Positions 55,151 to 64,000 of a stretch of 64,000 nt of DNA are shown here, one piece after another. Numbering within the stretch: position 1 is the stretch's first letter; every line of letters starts with the position of its first letter. The translations under genes and the position numbers were made by a program. A model generated the notes under the pieces. The model did not search any database. It worked only from the letters and a program-made list of their open reading frames with translations, and was not told where the DNA came from. Source of the DNA: Phytopseudomonas flavescens (GTDB lineage: Bacteria; Pseudomonadota; Gammaproteobacteria; Pseudomonadales; Pseudomonadaceae); contig NZ_FNDG01000006.1 of the NCBI RefSeq assembly GCF_900100535.1, forward strand, positions 124,001-188,000, written 5' to 3'.

Positions 55151-57373
55151 GTGGGAAATCGTCGTTATGGAACCTGGCCGCTCAGTCGAGTGGCCGCTGC
55201 GCTGCTGCTGACCGGCGGGATGAGCGGCCTGGCGCGGGCCGATGACGCTCTGCAGCTCGAAGAAACCAAGGTCATGGCCACTGCCCAGGAAGAGCTCAAA
55301 CAGGCCCCTGGGGTTTCCGTGATCAGCGCCGAGGACATCCGCAAGGCACCGCCGGCCAACGACATCGCCGAGATCATCCGCAAGCAGCCCGGGGTCAACC
55401 TGACCGGCAACAGCGGCTCCGGCGCCCGTGGCAACAACCGGCAGATCGATATCCGTGGCATGGGCCCGGAGAACACCCTGATCCTGGTCGATGGCAAGCC
55501 GGTCACCTCGCGCAACTCGATACGCTACGGCTGGCGTGGCGACCGTGACACCCGCGGTGACACCAATTGGGTGCCGGCCGACCAGATCGAGCGCATCGAG
55601 GTGCTGCGCGGCCCCGCCGCGGCCCGCTATGGCAATGGCGCCGCGGGCGGGGTCGTCAACATCATCACCAAGGGGCCGACCGCCGAGCACCATGGCAACG
55701 CCACCGTCTACATGAACATGCCGCAGCACAGCGATGAAGGGGCCAGCAAACGCATCAACTTCGGCCTCAGTGGGCCCGTCACGGAGAACCTGTCCTACCG
55801 CCTGTACGGTAACCTCAGCAAGACCGACATGGACGACGAGGACATCAACGAAGGGCATGTGGTGAATGCCGGCGCACGCTCCACGTCCGGCCGCGAGGGG
55901 GTGCGCAACAAGGACATCAACGGCCTGCTGTCCTGGCGCCTGGACGACCGGCAGACCGTCGACTTCGAGGCGGGTTTCAGCCGCCAGGGCAACATTTACG
56001 CGGGCGACAACATGAACAACAGCGGTTCCGCGGCGCTGACCTCCTATCGTGAACCCTGGCTCGGCCGCACCACCAACAAGATGTACCGCGAGAACTACGC
56101 CCTGACCCACCATGGCGATTGGAACTTCGGCACCACCCTGAGCTACCTGCAGTACGAGAAGACCCGCAACCGGCGCCTGGAGGAAGGGCTCTCCGGCGGT
56201 CCCGAGGGCAACATCACCGCCAGCGGCCTGTTCAACACCAGCGTGCTGGAAAGCACCACCGCCCACAGCGAGGTCAACCTGCCGCTGTCCTGGGGCCGTG
56301 AGCAGGTTCTGACGGTCGGCGCCGAGTGGGTCGAGCAGTCGCTGGACGATCCGTCCTCGAACACCCAGACCACCACCGAGGCCGGTTCGGTCCCCGGGAT
56401 CAGCGACAGCAGCCGTGCATCGGACATTTCGGCGCGAATCGCCTCGCTGTTCGCCGAGGACAACATCGAGCTGCGTCCCGGCACCATCCTCACGCCGGGC
56501 CTGCGGGTCGATCACCACAGCATCGTCGGTACCAACTGGAGCCCGGCACTCAACGTCTCGCAGACCCTCGCTGCGGACTTCACCCTCAAGGCGGGGATCG
56601 CACGTGCCTACAAGGCGCCGAACCTCTACCAGCTGAACCCGAACTACCTGCTGTACAGCCGCGGTGCCGGCTGCTGGGGCGCCGGCGGTTCCTGCTACCT
56701 GCAGGGCAACGACAAGCTGGATGCAGAGACCAGCGTCAACAAGGAGCTGGGCATCGAATTCAACCGCGATGGCTGGGTCGCCGGCATCACCTGGTTCCGC
56801 AACGACTACAAGAACAAGATCGAGGCCGGGCGCAGCATCGTCGGCAGCGCCCTGGGCGGTAGCAGCTCGGCCTATGCCAACGCTGACGTGTTCCAGTGGG
56901 AAAACGTGCCCAAGGCGGTGGTCGAGGGGCTCGAGGGCACGCTCAACATGCCGCTGGCGAGCAACCTGGACTGGAACACCAACTTCACCTACATGCTGCA
57001 GTCGGTGAACAAGGAAACCGGCGAGCCGCTGTCGATCATCCCCGAATACACGGTCAACTCGAGCTTCGACTGGCAGGTCAGCGAGCCGCTGTCGTTGCGC
57101 GCCTCGGTGGTCTGGTACGGCAAGCAGAAGCCTGGCAAGTACGACTACCAGGGCAACGTGCTGACCGGCGACGCGCGTCGCGAGATTTCCCCTTATGCGC
57201 TGGTCGGCTTCAGCGGCAGCTACGCCATCACCAAGAACCTGAGCATCGGCGCGGGCGTCGACAACCTGTTCGACAAGCGCCTGTACCGCGAGGGCAACGC
57301 GCGCGAGGCCGGCGCCTATACCTACAACGAACCGGGGCGCACCTTCTACACCAGCCTGAGCGTCGAGTTCTGA
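55151..57373 (+). CDS. TonB-dependent catecholate-type siderophore receptor (FepA/PfeA family)
   Basis: 740 residues from a GTG at 55151, with GGGGAG six bases upstream; the longer frame from 55013 has no signal-like start. A signal peptide (SRVAAALLLTGGMSGLARA) precedes the plug (VMATAQEELKQAPGVSVISAEDIRKAPPANDIAEIIRKQPGVNLTG, IERIEVLRGPAAARYGNGAAGGVVNIITK). The FepA-type features GNNRQIDIRGMGPENTLILVDGKPV and RGAGCWGAGGSCYLQGNDKLDAE are present, so enterobactin-like catecholates are likely. The barrel ends in TSLSVEF. Regulation is likely by the AraC regulator and Fur. Confidence 0.9.
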   Translation: MGNRRYGTWPLSRVAAALLLTGGMSGLARADDALQLEETKVMATAQEELKQAPGVSVISAEDIRKAPPANDIAEIIRKQPGVNLTGNSGSGARGNNRQIDIRGMGPENTLILVDGKPVTSRNSIRYGWRGDRDTRGDTNWVPADQIERIEVLRGPAAARYGNGAAGGVVNIITKGPTAEHHGNATVYMNMPQHSDEGASKRINFGLSGPVTENLSYRLYGNLSKTDMDDEDINEGHVVNAGARSTSGREGVRNKDINGLLSWRLDDRQTVDFEAGFSRQGNIYAGDNMNNSGSAALTSYREPWLGRTTNKMYRENYALTHHGDWNFGTTLSYLQYEKTRNRRLEEGLSGGPEGNITASGLFNTSVLESTTAHSEVNLPLSWGREQVLTVGAEWVEQSLDDPSSNTQTTTEAGSVPGISDSSRASDISARIASLFAEDNIELRPGTILTPGLRVDHHSIVGTNWSPALNVSQTLAADFTLKAGIARAYKAPNLYQLNPNYLLYSRGAGCWGAGGSCYLQGNDKLDAETSVNKELGIEFNRDGWVAGITWFRNDYKNKIEAGRSIVGSALGGSSSAYANADVFQWENVPKAVVEGLEGTLNMPLASNLDWNTNFTYMLQSVNKETGEPLSIIPEYTVNSSFDWQVSEPLSLRASVVWYGKQKPGKYDYQGNVLTGDARREISPYALVGFSGSYAITKNLSIGAGVDNLFDKRLYREGNAREAGAYTYNEPGRTFYTSLSVEF

Positions 57374-57404
57374 GGTCAGGGCAGCGCTGCCGGGATAACG
57401 CGGA

Positions 57405-57522
57405 CGCCGGGTGGGTCGGGCGCGTTGGCAACGCTCTTGCCCACCATTGCGATTGCAGAGCGGTGTACGGATCGGGCCGCATAGGTGAAGCGTCGGCTAC
57501 GCCCCCGATCCATCCTGCGAGC
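57405..57522. repeat. Dispersed double-palindrome element family B, copy 2 (inverted)
   Basis: The reverse complement of this 118-bp stretch aligns with 14434-14551, including GTAGCCGACGCTTCACCTA and the ACCGCTCTGC centre, at roughly 80-85% by eye. It lies just after the siderophore receptor gene and may form a hairpin terminator. It is in the opposite orientation to copy 1. Confidence 0.72.
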
Positions 57523-57577
57523 TCGCCCTCGTGCGCGCTCGATGCCTTACCGTGATCTCAACATCCGAGAAACCTGC

Positions 57578-57877
57578 ATGATCCGTTTTCAAGGGTGCGT
57601 GGCCACGGCCGCGGCCTCCCTGTACATGACCAAGCTGTGCAAGCATTTCCGCCACAAGATCGCTGTCGAGTTCGATGCCCGGGAAGCACGGGCAGAGTTT
57701 CCCTATGGTGTGTGCCTGATGTCCGCCGATGAGCGGGCACTCAGCTTCGAGTGCCTGGCCCAGGACGATGAGGCCGTCGCAAGGATGTGCGCGGTAGTGG
57801 ATGACCACCTGGTGCGCTTCGCGCGCAAGGAAGCGTTGCGGATCGAATGGCGGGCGGTACCGCAGGAAAACGCTTGA
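57578..57877 (+). CDS. DUF2218 family protein
   Basis: 99 residues from the ATG at 57578. The DUF2218 pattern is seen in AASLYMTKLCKHFRHKIAVEFDAREARAEFPYGVCLMSADERALSFECLAQDDEAVARMCAVVDDHLVRFARKE. Small soluble proteins of this family occur beside siderophore transport genes in many proteobacteria; the biochemical role is unknown. It is 205 bases downstream of the siderophore receptor, beyond a repeat. Confidence 0.8.
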   Translation: MIRFQGCVATAAASLYMTKLCKHFRHKIAVEFDAREARAEFPYGVCLMSADERALSFECLAQDDEAVARMCAVVDDHLVRFARKEALRIEWRAVPQENA

Positions 57878-57911
57878 GTGGGCATGGCAGGCGCGATGCC
57901 CATCTGCAACG

Positions 57912-59417
57912 TCATCGCACCGTCAGGGTGATGTCGATACGCTTGAGCCAGTCGGCTTCGCTCTCGAAGTCCGCCTGGGTCAGCGGATTGGCCGCCAGCC
58001 AGCCATCGGGAAACTGAATCGCCAGGCTGGTGGGGCCGGCTTTCAAGCGCACGGTCGGCATGTTCTGGCTGCCACGGATGTGGTGGAACAGGATGGCGAA
58101 ACGCAGCAGCACGCAAAGGCGAACCAGTTTCACCCCTTCCTGGCCGAACTCGGTGAGCTTGTCCTTGGGAATGTTGCGGCGATGGCCGCGCACCAGCAGG
58201 GCGAGCATCTGCTGATCCTGGCGTGAAAACCCGGACAGATCCGAGTGCTCGATCAGGTAGGCGCCGTGCTTGTGGTACTGGTAGTGGGCGATATCCAGGC
58301 CGACCTCGTGCACCTTGGCCGCCCAACTGAGCAGCTCGCGATGCCAGTCGTCGGTCAGCCCCCAATCCCTGGCCACCTTGTCGAGTGCCGCCAACGCCTT
58401 GGCCTCGACGCGTGCGGCCTGCTCCTGATCGACATGGTAGCGCTCCATGAAGGCCGACAGGGTACGCTCGCGCACGTCCTCGTGCTGGTGACGGCCGAGC
58501 AGGTCATAGAGCACGCCTTCGCGCAGGGCACCTTCGGAATGGCTCATGCGGTTCAGCTCGCAGGCATCGAAGATGGCCTCGAGAATCGCCAGGCCCGCCG
58601 GGAAGATCGGCCGTCGATCCGGCTTCAAGCCATCCAGGTCGAGGCGTTCGACATCGCCGCACTTGAACACCTTGCGCTTGAGCCAGGCCAGGCCCTCGGC
58701 GGTCACTTCACCGTTGCTGCTCAGCCCGGCGGACTGGATCGACAGGCCGATGGCCTTGATGGTGCCCGAGGCGCCCACCGCGTCCTGCCAGCCGAGGCGG
58801 CTCAGGCCGTGCTCGATGCCCATGATCTCCAGGCGTGCCGCGGTGTACGCCTGGGCATAGCGGGCCGGGGTGATCTTGCCATCCTTGAAATAGCGCTGGG
58901 TGTAGCTTACGCAGCCCATCTGCAGGCTCTCGCGCAGCAGCGGTTCGAAGCGTTGGCCAATGATGAATTCGGTGCTGCCGCCGCCGATATCGGCCACCAG
59001 GCGTTTGCCAGGGGTGTCGGCGATGCTGTGCGACACGCCGAGGTAGATGAGGCGTGCTTCTTCGCGCCCGGAAATGACTTCCACCTGATGGCCCAGCAGG
59101 GCCTCCGCGCGGCGAATGAACTCGGCGCGGTTGCGGGCTTCACGCAGAGCGTTGGTGCCGACGATGCGCACCGCGCCCTGGGGCAGGCTGTTGGTCAGCT
59201 GGGCGAAACGGCTCAGGCAGTCGAGGCCGCGCTGCATGGCCTCTTCGCTGAGCTGGCGCGCCTCGTCGATACCCGCCGCCAGCTGAACCTTGTCACCGAG
59301 CCGTTCGAGAATGCGTATTTCGCCATGATCGGCCTTGGCCAGTACCATGTGGAAGCTGTTGGAGCCCAGATCGATGGCGGCGACCAGGGGAAAGGACTCG
59401 GCATGGGAGTGCGGCAT
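57912..59417 (-). CDS. ppx: Exopolyphosphatase
   Basis: 501 residues. Ppx removes terminal phosphate from inorganic polyphosphate. ASKHA-fold phosphate motifs are visible: [14 protein letters not shown] near 15-28, [13 protein letters not shown] near 140-152, and the C-terminal HD-like domain with [23 protein letters not shown] and [24 protein letters not shown]. The ATG at 59417 matches the usual MPxSxxxSFPL start; a TTG at 59423 is an alternative. It is divergent from trxA. In P. aeruginosa ppk is, from memory, next to ppx; it is not next to it here. Confidence 0.94.
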   Translation of the reverse strand: MPHSHAESFPLVAAIDLGSNSFHMVLAKADHGEIRILERLGDKVQLAAGIDEARQLSEEAMQRGLDCLSRFAQLTNSLPQGAVRIVGTNALREARNRAEFIRRAEALLGHQVEVISGREEARLIYLGVSHSIADTPGKRLVADIGGGSTEFIIGQRFEPLLRESLQMGCVSYTQRYFKDGKITPARYAQAYTAARLEIMGIEHGLSRLGWQDAVGASGTIKAIGLSIQSAGLSSNGEVTAEGLAWLKRKVFKCGDVERLDLDGLKPDRRPIFPAGLAILEAIFDACELNRMSHSEGALREGVLYDLLGRHQHEDVRERTLSAFMERYHVDQEQAARVEAKALAALDKVARDWGLTDDWHRELLSWAAKVHEVGLDIAHYQYHKHGAYLIEHSDLSGFSRQDQQMLALLVRGHRRNIPKDKLTEFGQEGVKLVRLCVLLRFAILFHHIRGSQNMPTVRLKAGPTSLAIQFPDGWLAANPLTQADFESEADWLKRIDITLTVR

Positions 59418-59598
59418 GATCAATCAATCTCGAGGCAGAACCCCCTCATCGTGACACGATAGGGCGCGCGCGCCAACGCATACCGCCGTCGCAGGCAGGT
59501 CTGGCGAGGCGTGCAGACCCGCTTGAACCGGTGTGCAGGCCGCCGCCGCCCATCGTCGGCATCGATAGCCGATATAGCTACGCTCAATGGCCGGCGCC

Positions 59599-59627
59599 TT
59601 CCTGTGCCAGGCTAGCCGGGCTATGAT
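59599..59627 (+). promoter_or_regulatory. Probable trxA promoter
   Basis: TTCCTG at 59599-59604 and TATGAT at 59622-59627, separated by 17 bases, lie about 45 bases before the trxA start. The -10 is good and the -35 weak. Matches to sigma-70 consensus only; not decisive. Confidence 0.35.
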
Positions 59628-59672
59628 GGTCGCCACTTTTATCGTTATTGCCTGCGAACACGGAGACTTCCC

Positions 59673-59999
59673 ATGAGTGAATTCATCACCAACGTCAGCG
59701 ATGCCAGCTTCGACCAGGACGTCATCCAGGCAGAAGGCCCGGTACTGGTCGACTACTGGGCTGAGTGGTGCGGTCCGTGCAAGATGATCGCACCGGTTCT
59801 GGACGAGATTTCCAAGGAATACCAGGGCAAGCTGAAGATCTGCAAACTGAACATCGACGAGAACCAGGACACCCCGCCAAAGTTCGGCGTGCGCGGTATC
59901 CCGACCCTGATGCTGTTCAAGAACGGCAACGTCGAAGCCACCAAGGTCGGCGCCCTGTCCAAGTCGCAACTGGCTGCCTTCATCGACGCCAACCTGTAA
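59673..59999 (+). CDS. trxA: Thioredoxin 1
   Basis: 108 residues. The redox site is WCGPC (W-C33-G-P-C36) in [17 protein letters not shown], followed by the cis-proline RGIPTLMLF. It reduces protein disulfides in the cytoplasm. It is followed by a strong terminator at 60012-60038 and then rho, the usual trxA-rho order in gamma-proteobacteria. Confidence 0.97.
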   Translation: MSEFITNVSDASFDQDVIQAEGPVLVDYWAEWCGPCKMIAPVLDEISKEYQGKLKICKLNIDENQDTPPKFGVRGIPTLMLFKNGNVEATKVGALSKSQLAAFIDANL

Positions 60000-60011
60000 G
60001 ATCCGCCGAAT

Positions 60012-60038
60012 AGCCCCGTAGACAACGGGGCTTTTTTC
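60012..60038 (+). terminator. Rho-independent terminator after trxA
   Basis: A 7-bp perfect stem (AGCCCCG at 60012-60018 with CGGGGCT at 60026-60032), 7-base loop and T-run directly follow the trxA stop. Confidence 0.9.
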
Positions 60039-60239
60039 TGCCCAAAGGCTAGACGCATTCGTAAAACCGGTGTTACATTCAGGCCTGTCGCTTTTCCTAA
60101 GCGACCCCCTGCACGCCGCTGCCGACGCATTCCTACTCGAACATTCGACAATAAAGCGGGCGCCTGTCGCCTATCCGCGCTGCGGCCTCTCAAGCTCAAT
60201 GCTTACCATCCCCTCCTTATATGATTACGTCATTCCTAT

Positions 60240-61499
60240 ATGAATCTGACTGAACTCAAGCAAAAGCCGATTACCGAACTGCTGGAAATGGCCGAACAAA
60301 TGGGCATCGAGAACATGGCCCGTTCGCGCAAGCAGGACGTGATCTTCTCGCTGTTGAAAAAGCATTCCAAGGGCGGTGAGGAAATTTCCGGTGATGGCGT
60401 GCTGGAGATCCTCCAGGACGGCTTCGGCTTTTTGCGCAGCGCGGACGCCTCCTATCTCGCCGGCCCCGATGACATCTACGTATCGCCGAGCCAGATCCGC
60501 CGCTTCAACCTGCGTACCGGTGACACCATCGTCGGCAAGATCCGCCCGCCGAAAGAGGGCGAGCGTTACTTCGCCCTGCTCAAGGTCGACAGTATCAATT
60601 TCGACCGTCCGGAAAACGCCAAGAACAAGATCCTGTTCGAGAACCTCACGCCGCTGTTCCCCAACAAGCGCCTGAGCATGGAAGCCGGCAACGGCTCCAC
60701 CGAGGACATCACCGGCCGCGTCATCGACCTCTGCGCACCGATCGGCAAGGGCCAGCGTGGCCTGATCGTCGCCCCGCCGAAAGCGGGCAAGACCATCATG
60801 CTGCAGAACATCGCCTCGAACATCACCCGCAACAACCCCGAGTGCCACCTGATCGTTCTGCTGATCGACGAGCGTCCGGAAGAAGTGACCGAGATGCAGC
60901 GCACCGTGCGTGGTGAAGTGGTCGCCTCGACCTTCGACGAGCCGCCGACCCGTCACGTGCAGGTCGCCGAGATGGTCATCGAGAAGGCCAAGCGCCTGGT
61001 CGAGCACAAGAAGGACGTGGTCATCCTGCTCGACTCCATCACCCGTCTGGCGCGTGCCTACAACACCGTGATCCCGAGTTCCGGCAAGGTGCTGACCGGT
61101 GGTGTCGACGCCCACGCCCTGGAGAAGCCGAAGCGTTTCTTCGGTGCCGCCCGTAACATCGAAGAAGGCGGCTCGCTGACCATCATCGCTACCGCGCTGG
61201 TCGAGACCGGCTCGAAGATGGACGAAGTGATCTACGAAGAATTCAAGGGTACCGGCAACATGGAGCTGCCCCTGGATCGCCGTATCGCCGAGAAGCGCGT
61301 GTTCCCGGCCATCAACATCAACCGCGCCGGCACTCGTCGCGAAGAGTTGCTGACCGCCGAAGACGAGCTGCAGCGCATGTGGATTCTGCGCAAGCTGCTG
61401 CACCCGATGGACGAGATCGCCGCCATCGAGTTCCTGATCGACAAGCTCAAAGCGACCAAGACCAACGACGAGTTCTTCATGTCCATGAAGCGCAAGTAA
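60240..61499 (+). CDS. rho: Transcription termination factor Rho
   Basis: 419 residues, the usual length. Hexameric RNA helicase that ends transcripts. The N-terminal Rho-N domain ([40 protein letters not shown]) precedes the cold-shock-like RNA-binding part ([17 protein letters not shown]) and the ATPase with Walker [12 protein letters not shown] and Walker [17 protein letters not shown]. The Q-loop and R-loop residues are in the expected positions ([24 protein letters not shown]). The 200-base leader between the trxA terminator and the start codon may be used for autoregulation as in E. coli. Confidence 0.98.
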   Translation: MNLTELKQKPITELLEMAEQMGIENMARSRKQDVIFSLLKKHSKGGEEISGDGVLEILQDGFGFLRSADASYLAGPDDIYVSPSQIRRFNLRTGDTIVGKIRPPKEGERYFALLKVDSINFDRPENAKNKILFENLTPLFPNKRLSMEAGNGSTEDITGRVIDLCAPIGKGQRGLIVAPPKAGKTIMLQNIASNITRNNPECHLIVLLIDERPEEVTEMQRTVRGEVVASTFDEPPTRHVQVAEMVIEKAKRLVEHKKDVVILLDSITRLARAYNTVIPSSGKVLTGGVDAHALEKPKRFFGAARNIEEGGSLTIIATALVETGSKMDEVIYEEFKGTGNMELPLDRRIAEKRVFPAININRAGTRREELLTAEDELQRMWILRKLLHPMDEIAAIEFLIDKLKATKTNDEFFMSMKRK

Positions 61500-61801
61500 G
61501 AGGATCTACTGCGCGAAGGTGATGCTGCGTTGAAAACAGGCTCAGAAAGCCGCTTGCGGCTAACGCACTTTAGTACGGCCCCGAAGGGGCGAGCGGAGCG
61601 AGTCATGCTCATGTACAACAGTACACTCCGCTTTTTCGCCTGCTTTCGCCCTGCCTGACCTTCGCTCGTTACGATCCAATGCTTATTTTTTGTACTCCAA
61701 AAGCCGGGGAAACCCGGCTTTCGTCTGTCTGTCGTATCGCTATTCTTCTGCAATACCGACTTCGGCGCTAAACTTTGCGCCCCGAATCGAGAGGCTCCAG
61801 C
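61500..61801. other. Gap between rho and ubiD with palindromes
   Basis: 302 bases without a gene. GGCCCCGAAGGGGC at 61578-61591 is a strong hairpin, and the stretch 61550-61660 has a repetitive, palindromic look (GAGCGGAGCGAGTCATGCTC). A terminator-like hairpin lies at 61700-61721. It is probably a mosaic of repeats that separates rho from ubiD. Confidence 0.55.
61700..61721 (+). terminator. Hairpin before ubiD
   Basis: A 9-bp perfect stem AAAGCCGGG/CCCGGCTTT with a GAAA tetraloop (61700-61721), followed by TCGTCTG. It probably ends the upstream transcript. Confidence 0.7.
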
Positions 61802-63268
61802 ATGCAGTATCGCGACCTGCGCGACTTTATCCGCGGCCTGGAACAGCGCGGCGAGCTCAAGCGCATTCAGGCGCCGGTGTCGCCGATCCTGGAAATGACC
61901 GAGATTTGCGACCGTACCCTGCGCAAGGGCGGCCCGGCATTGCTGTTCGAGAACCCCACTGGCCATAACGTGCCGGTACTCGGCAACCTGTTTGGCACGC
62001 CGAAGCGCGTGGCGCTGGGGATGGGCGCGGAAGAGGTGTCGGAGCTGCGCGAGATCGGCAAGCTGCTGGCGTTCCTCAAGGAACCCGAGCCGCCGAAGGG
62101 GCTCAAGGACGCCTGGAGCAAGCTGCCGATCTTCAAGAAGGTCATCAGCATGGCGCCCAAGGTGCTCAAGGATGCGCCCTGCCACGAGGTGATCGAAGAA
62201 GGCGACGACGTCGACCTCGGCAGACTGCCGATCCAGCATTGCTGGCCAGGTGACGTGGCACCGCTGATCACCTGGGGCCTGACCATCACCAAGGGACCCA
62301 ACAAGGAACGCCAGAACCTCGGTATCTATCGCCAGCAGGTGATCGGTCGCAACAAGGTGATCATGCGCTGGCTCAGCCATCGTGGCGGAGCGCTGGACTA
62401 CCGCGAGTGGTGCGAGAAGCATCCGGGCACGCCTTATCCCGTCTGTGTGGCCCTGGGCGCTGACCCGGCGACCATTCTCGGCGCGGTGACACCGGTGCCC
62501 GATAGTCTGTCCGAATATGCGTTCGCCGGCCTCCTGCGCGGCCACCGCACCGAACTGGTCAAGGCCATCGGCAACGATCTGCAGGTGCCGGCCAGTGCCG
62601 AAATCGTCCTCGAAGGTGTCATCCATCCGGGGGAGACCGCACCAGAGGGACCTTATGGTGATCACACCGGCTACTACAACGAGGTCGACACCTTCCCGGT
62701 GTTCACCATCGAGCGCATTACCCGCCGCCGCGAGCCGATCTACCACTCGACCTACACCGGCCGGCCGCCGGATGAACCGGCGATTCTCGGCGTGGCGCTG
62801 AACGAAGTGTTCGTGCCGATCCTGCAGAAGCAGTTTCCCGAAATCACCGATTTCTACCTGCCGCCGGAAGGCTGTTCCTACCGCATGGCGGTGGTGACCA
62901 TGAAGAAACAGTACCCCGGCCATGCCAAGCGCGTGATGCTCGGTGTGTGGTCGTTCCTGCGGCAGTTCATGTACACCAAGTTCGTCATCGTCACCGACGA
63001 CGACATCGATGCCCGGGACTGGAACGACGTGATCTGGGCCATCACCACGCGCATGGACCCCAAACGCGACACGGTGATGATCGACAACACGCCGATCGAC
63101 TACCTGGATTTCGCCTCGCCGATCTCCGGGCTGGGGTCGAAGATGGGCCTCGATGCCACCCACAAGTGGCCGGGCGAGACCAACCGCGAATGGGGCCGGG
63201 CGATCGTCAAGGACGAGGCGGTCACGCGCCGGGTCGATGAAATCTGGAGCCAGTTGGGAATCGATTGA
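61802..63268 (+). CDS. ubiD: 4-hydroxy-3-polyprenylbenzoate decarboxylase
   Basis: 488 residues from the ATG at 61802, matching the standard start [19 protein letters not shown]. UbiD decarboxylates the ubiquinone precursor using prenylated FMN made by UbiX. The family stretches [50 protein letters not shown] (the Glu residues of the active site) and the Mn/prFMN-region [24 protein letters not shown] are present. The longer frame adds nine residues. The stop overlaps the next gene by one base (TGATG). Confidence 0.96.
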   Translation: MQYRDLRDFIRGLEQRGELKRIQAPVSPILEMTEICDRTLRKGGPALLFENPTGHNVPVLGNLFGTPKRVALGMGAEEVSELREIGKLLAFLKEPEPPKGLKDAWSKLPIFKKVISMAPKVLKDAPCHEVIEEGDDVDLGRLPIQHCWPGDVAPLITWGLTITKGPNKERQNLGIYRQQVIGRNKVIMRWLSHRGGALDYREWCEKHPGTPYPVCVALGADPATILGAVTPVPDSLSEYAFAGLLRGHRTELVKAIGNDLQVPASAEIVLEGVIHPGETAPEGPYGDHTGYYNEVDTFPVFTIERITRRREPIYHSTYTGRPPDEPAILGVALNEVFVPILQKQFPEITDFYLPPEGCSYRMAVVTMKKQYPGHAKRVMLGVWSFLRQFMYTKFVIVTDDDIDARDWNDVIWAITTRMDPKRDTVMIDNTPIDYLDFASPISGLGSKMGLDATHKWPGETNREWGRAIVKDEAVTRRVDEIWSQLGID

Positions 63269-64000
63269 TGAAGGTCACCCTGCAACCCTCCGGCGCGGTG
63301 CTCGATGTCGACGCCGGCGAACGCATTCTCGATGCCGCTCGACGCCTCGGCTACACCTGCCCGCAAAGCTGCCGCAATGGTAATTGCCATGTCTGCGTGG
63401 CGCTGCTGGTGGAAGGGCGCGTGCGTCAGGACGGCGCCAACCTCGACCATGGCGAGCTGTACACCTGTATCGCCGAACCCCTGGAAGACTGCGTGCTGCA
63501 CTGGGATGGCGTGCTCGCGCCTGGTGAACTCGCGGTGCGCAGCCTGGGCTGCCAGGTGCTGGCGTGCATCGACGCCGGTGGCGATGTCTGGCGCGTGCGC
63601 CTGCGTGCACCGGCCGGCAAGCCGCCGCGGTACCACGCCGGTCAGTACCTGCTGATCGAGCGTCGGGACGGCGAGAAATCGGCGTTTTCCCTGGCCTCGG
63701 CGCCTCAGCAAGGTCGTGATCTGGAACTGCATATCCTCGGCCGCGAAGCGAGTGCCCTGAACCTGCTGGAGCAACTGCGCGAGCAGGGTGTAGCACGGGT
63801 GCAGTTGCCGTTCGGCGACGCCCACCTTGCCGAGTTGCCGGACGGGCCGCTGGTGCTGATCGCCGCAGGCACCGGCATGGCACAGATGCACAGCCTGATC
63901 GAGGAGTGCCGCTCGCGGGGCTTCGAGCACCCGGTACACCTGTACTGGGGCGCGCGGCGGCCGGAGGATTTCTACCGCTTGCCGCACTGGGAAGAATGGC
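63268..64000 (+). CDS. Ferredoxin-type FAD/NAD(P)H oxidoreductase (3' truncated)
   Basis: At least 244 residues, cut by the window end. N-terminal plant-type [2Fe-2S] domain with C35, C40 and C43 (CRNGNCHVC) and a fourth Cys near 67 (YTCIAEP). An FAD-binding domain with RYHAGQYLLIERRDGEKSAFSLAS (R-x-Y-S variant, FSLAS) and the start of the NAD-binding domain GPLVLIAAGTGMAQMHSLIEECRSRG follow. It is like CDP-6-deoxy-glucoseen reductase/AscD-type proteins. It starts at ubiD's stop (TGATG), so it is co-translated with it; a supply of electrons to a nearby ubiquinone step is only inference. Confidence 0.85.
   Translation, partial: MKVTLQPSGAVLDVDAGERILDAARRLGYTCPQSCRNGNCHVCVALLVEGRVRQDGANLDHGELYTCIAEPLEDCVLHWDGVLAPGELAVRSLGCQVLACIDAGGDVWRVRLRAPAGKPPRYHAGQYLLIERRDGEKSAFSLASAPQQGRDLELHILGREASALNLLEQLREQGVARVQLPFGDAHLAELPDGPLVLIAAGTGMAQMHSLIEECRSRGFEHPVHLYWGARRPEDFYRLPHWEEW

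Noticed and set aside
61232..63163. 643-residue open frame opposite rho and ubiD
   Set aside because: It covers the ends of two well-known genes and the gap between them and shows no family match.

Overview
The window looks like a Pseudomonas chromosome segment. It is GC-rich and carries a familiar Pseudomonas housekeeping backbone: gltD end, hemE, ppx, trxA, rho, ubiD and a ferredoxin-type oxidoreductase. A REP-like palindrome and several other dispersed palindromic repeats sit between genes. Species cannot be fixed from the sequence alone. Names and functions below are assigned by reading the protein sequences; no database search was possible.

Layout. (1) 1-5.4 kb: the end of gltD, then an accessory block (GldA-like dehydrogenase, flavin monooxygenase and an SsuA-like sulfonate-binding protein), then hemE. 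(2) 5.4-10.9 kb: a probable copper-responsive block with a YddA-type ABC transporter, a TonB-dependent receptor, a CopZ-like chaperone and a CsoR repressor. Three matching 17-bp palindromes that resemble CsoR operators lie here, one of them inside the start of the receptor gene. (3) 10.9-19.6 kb: a dialkylresorcinol-type module (DarA- and DarB-like proteins, a small possible DNA-binding protein, a BtrH-domain protein), facing a second mini fatty-acid-synthase set with its own ABC-2 exporter. (4) 19.6-38.6 kb: one nearly gapless minus-strand operon of about 23 genes for an aryl polyene pigment. It has ketosynthases and chain-length-factor partners, ketoreductase, dehydratases, two carrier proteins, a fused aryl ligase-dehydratase, acyltransferases, a glycosyltransferase, a methyltransferase, LolA and MMPL export factors, an aromatic amino acid ammonia-lyase and a flavoprotein with halogenase motifs. 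(5) 38.9-54.8 kb: core and accessory genes (ParA-like, trxC, TSUP permease, anchored hydrolase, OsmC-YcaO fusion, lipoprotein, selO, mscK, nhaP2-like antiporter). (6) 53.8-57.9 kb: AraC regulator, a catecholate-type siderophore receptor with a Fur-box-like site, and a DUF2218 protein. (7) 57.9-64 kb: ppx, trxA, rho, ubiD and a truncated oxidoreductase.

How it fits together. Regions 3 and 4 together suggest a flexirubin- or arcuflavin-like product. An aryl polyene would start from an ammonia-lyase-derived aromatic acid, possibly be halogenated by the flavoprotein as in xanthomonadin, and be joined to a dialkylresorcinol. This is the most interesting system in the window. The individual families are known; the combination with a second ketosynthase/CLF/ACP/dehydratase set, an ABC-2 exporter and a BtrH-domain protein is what deserves attention. 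Two repeat families recur: a GTCTGTTGACGTT palindrome (four copies, two full and two half) and a ~118-bp double-palindrome element (two copies in opposite orientation).
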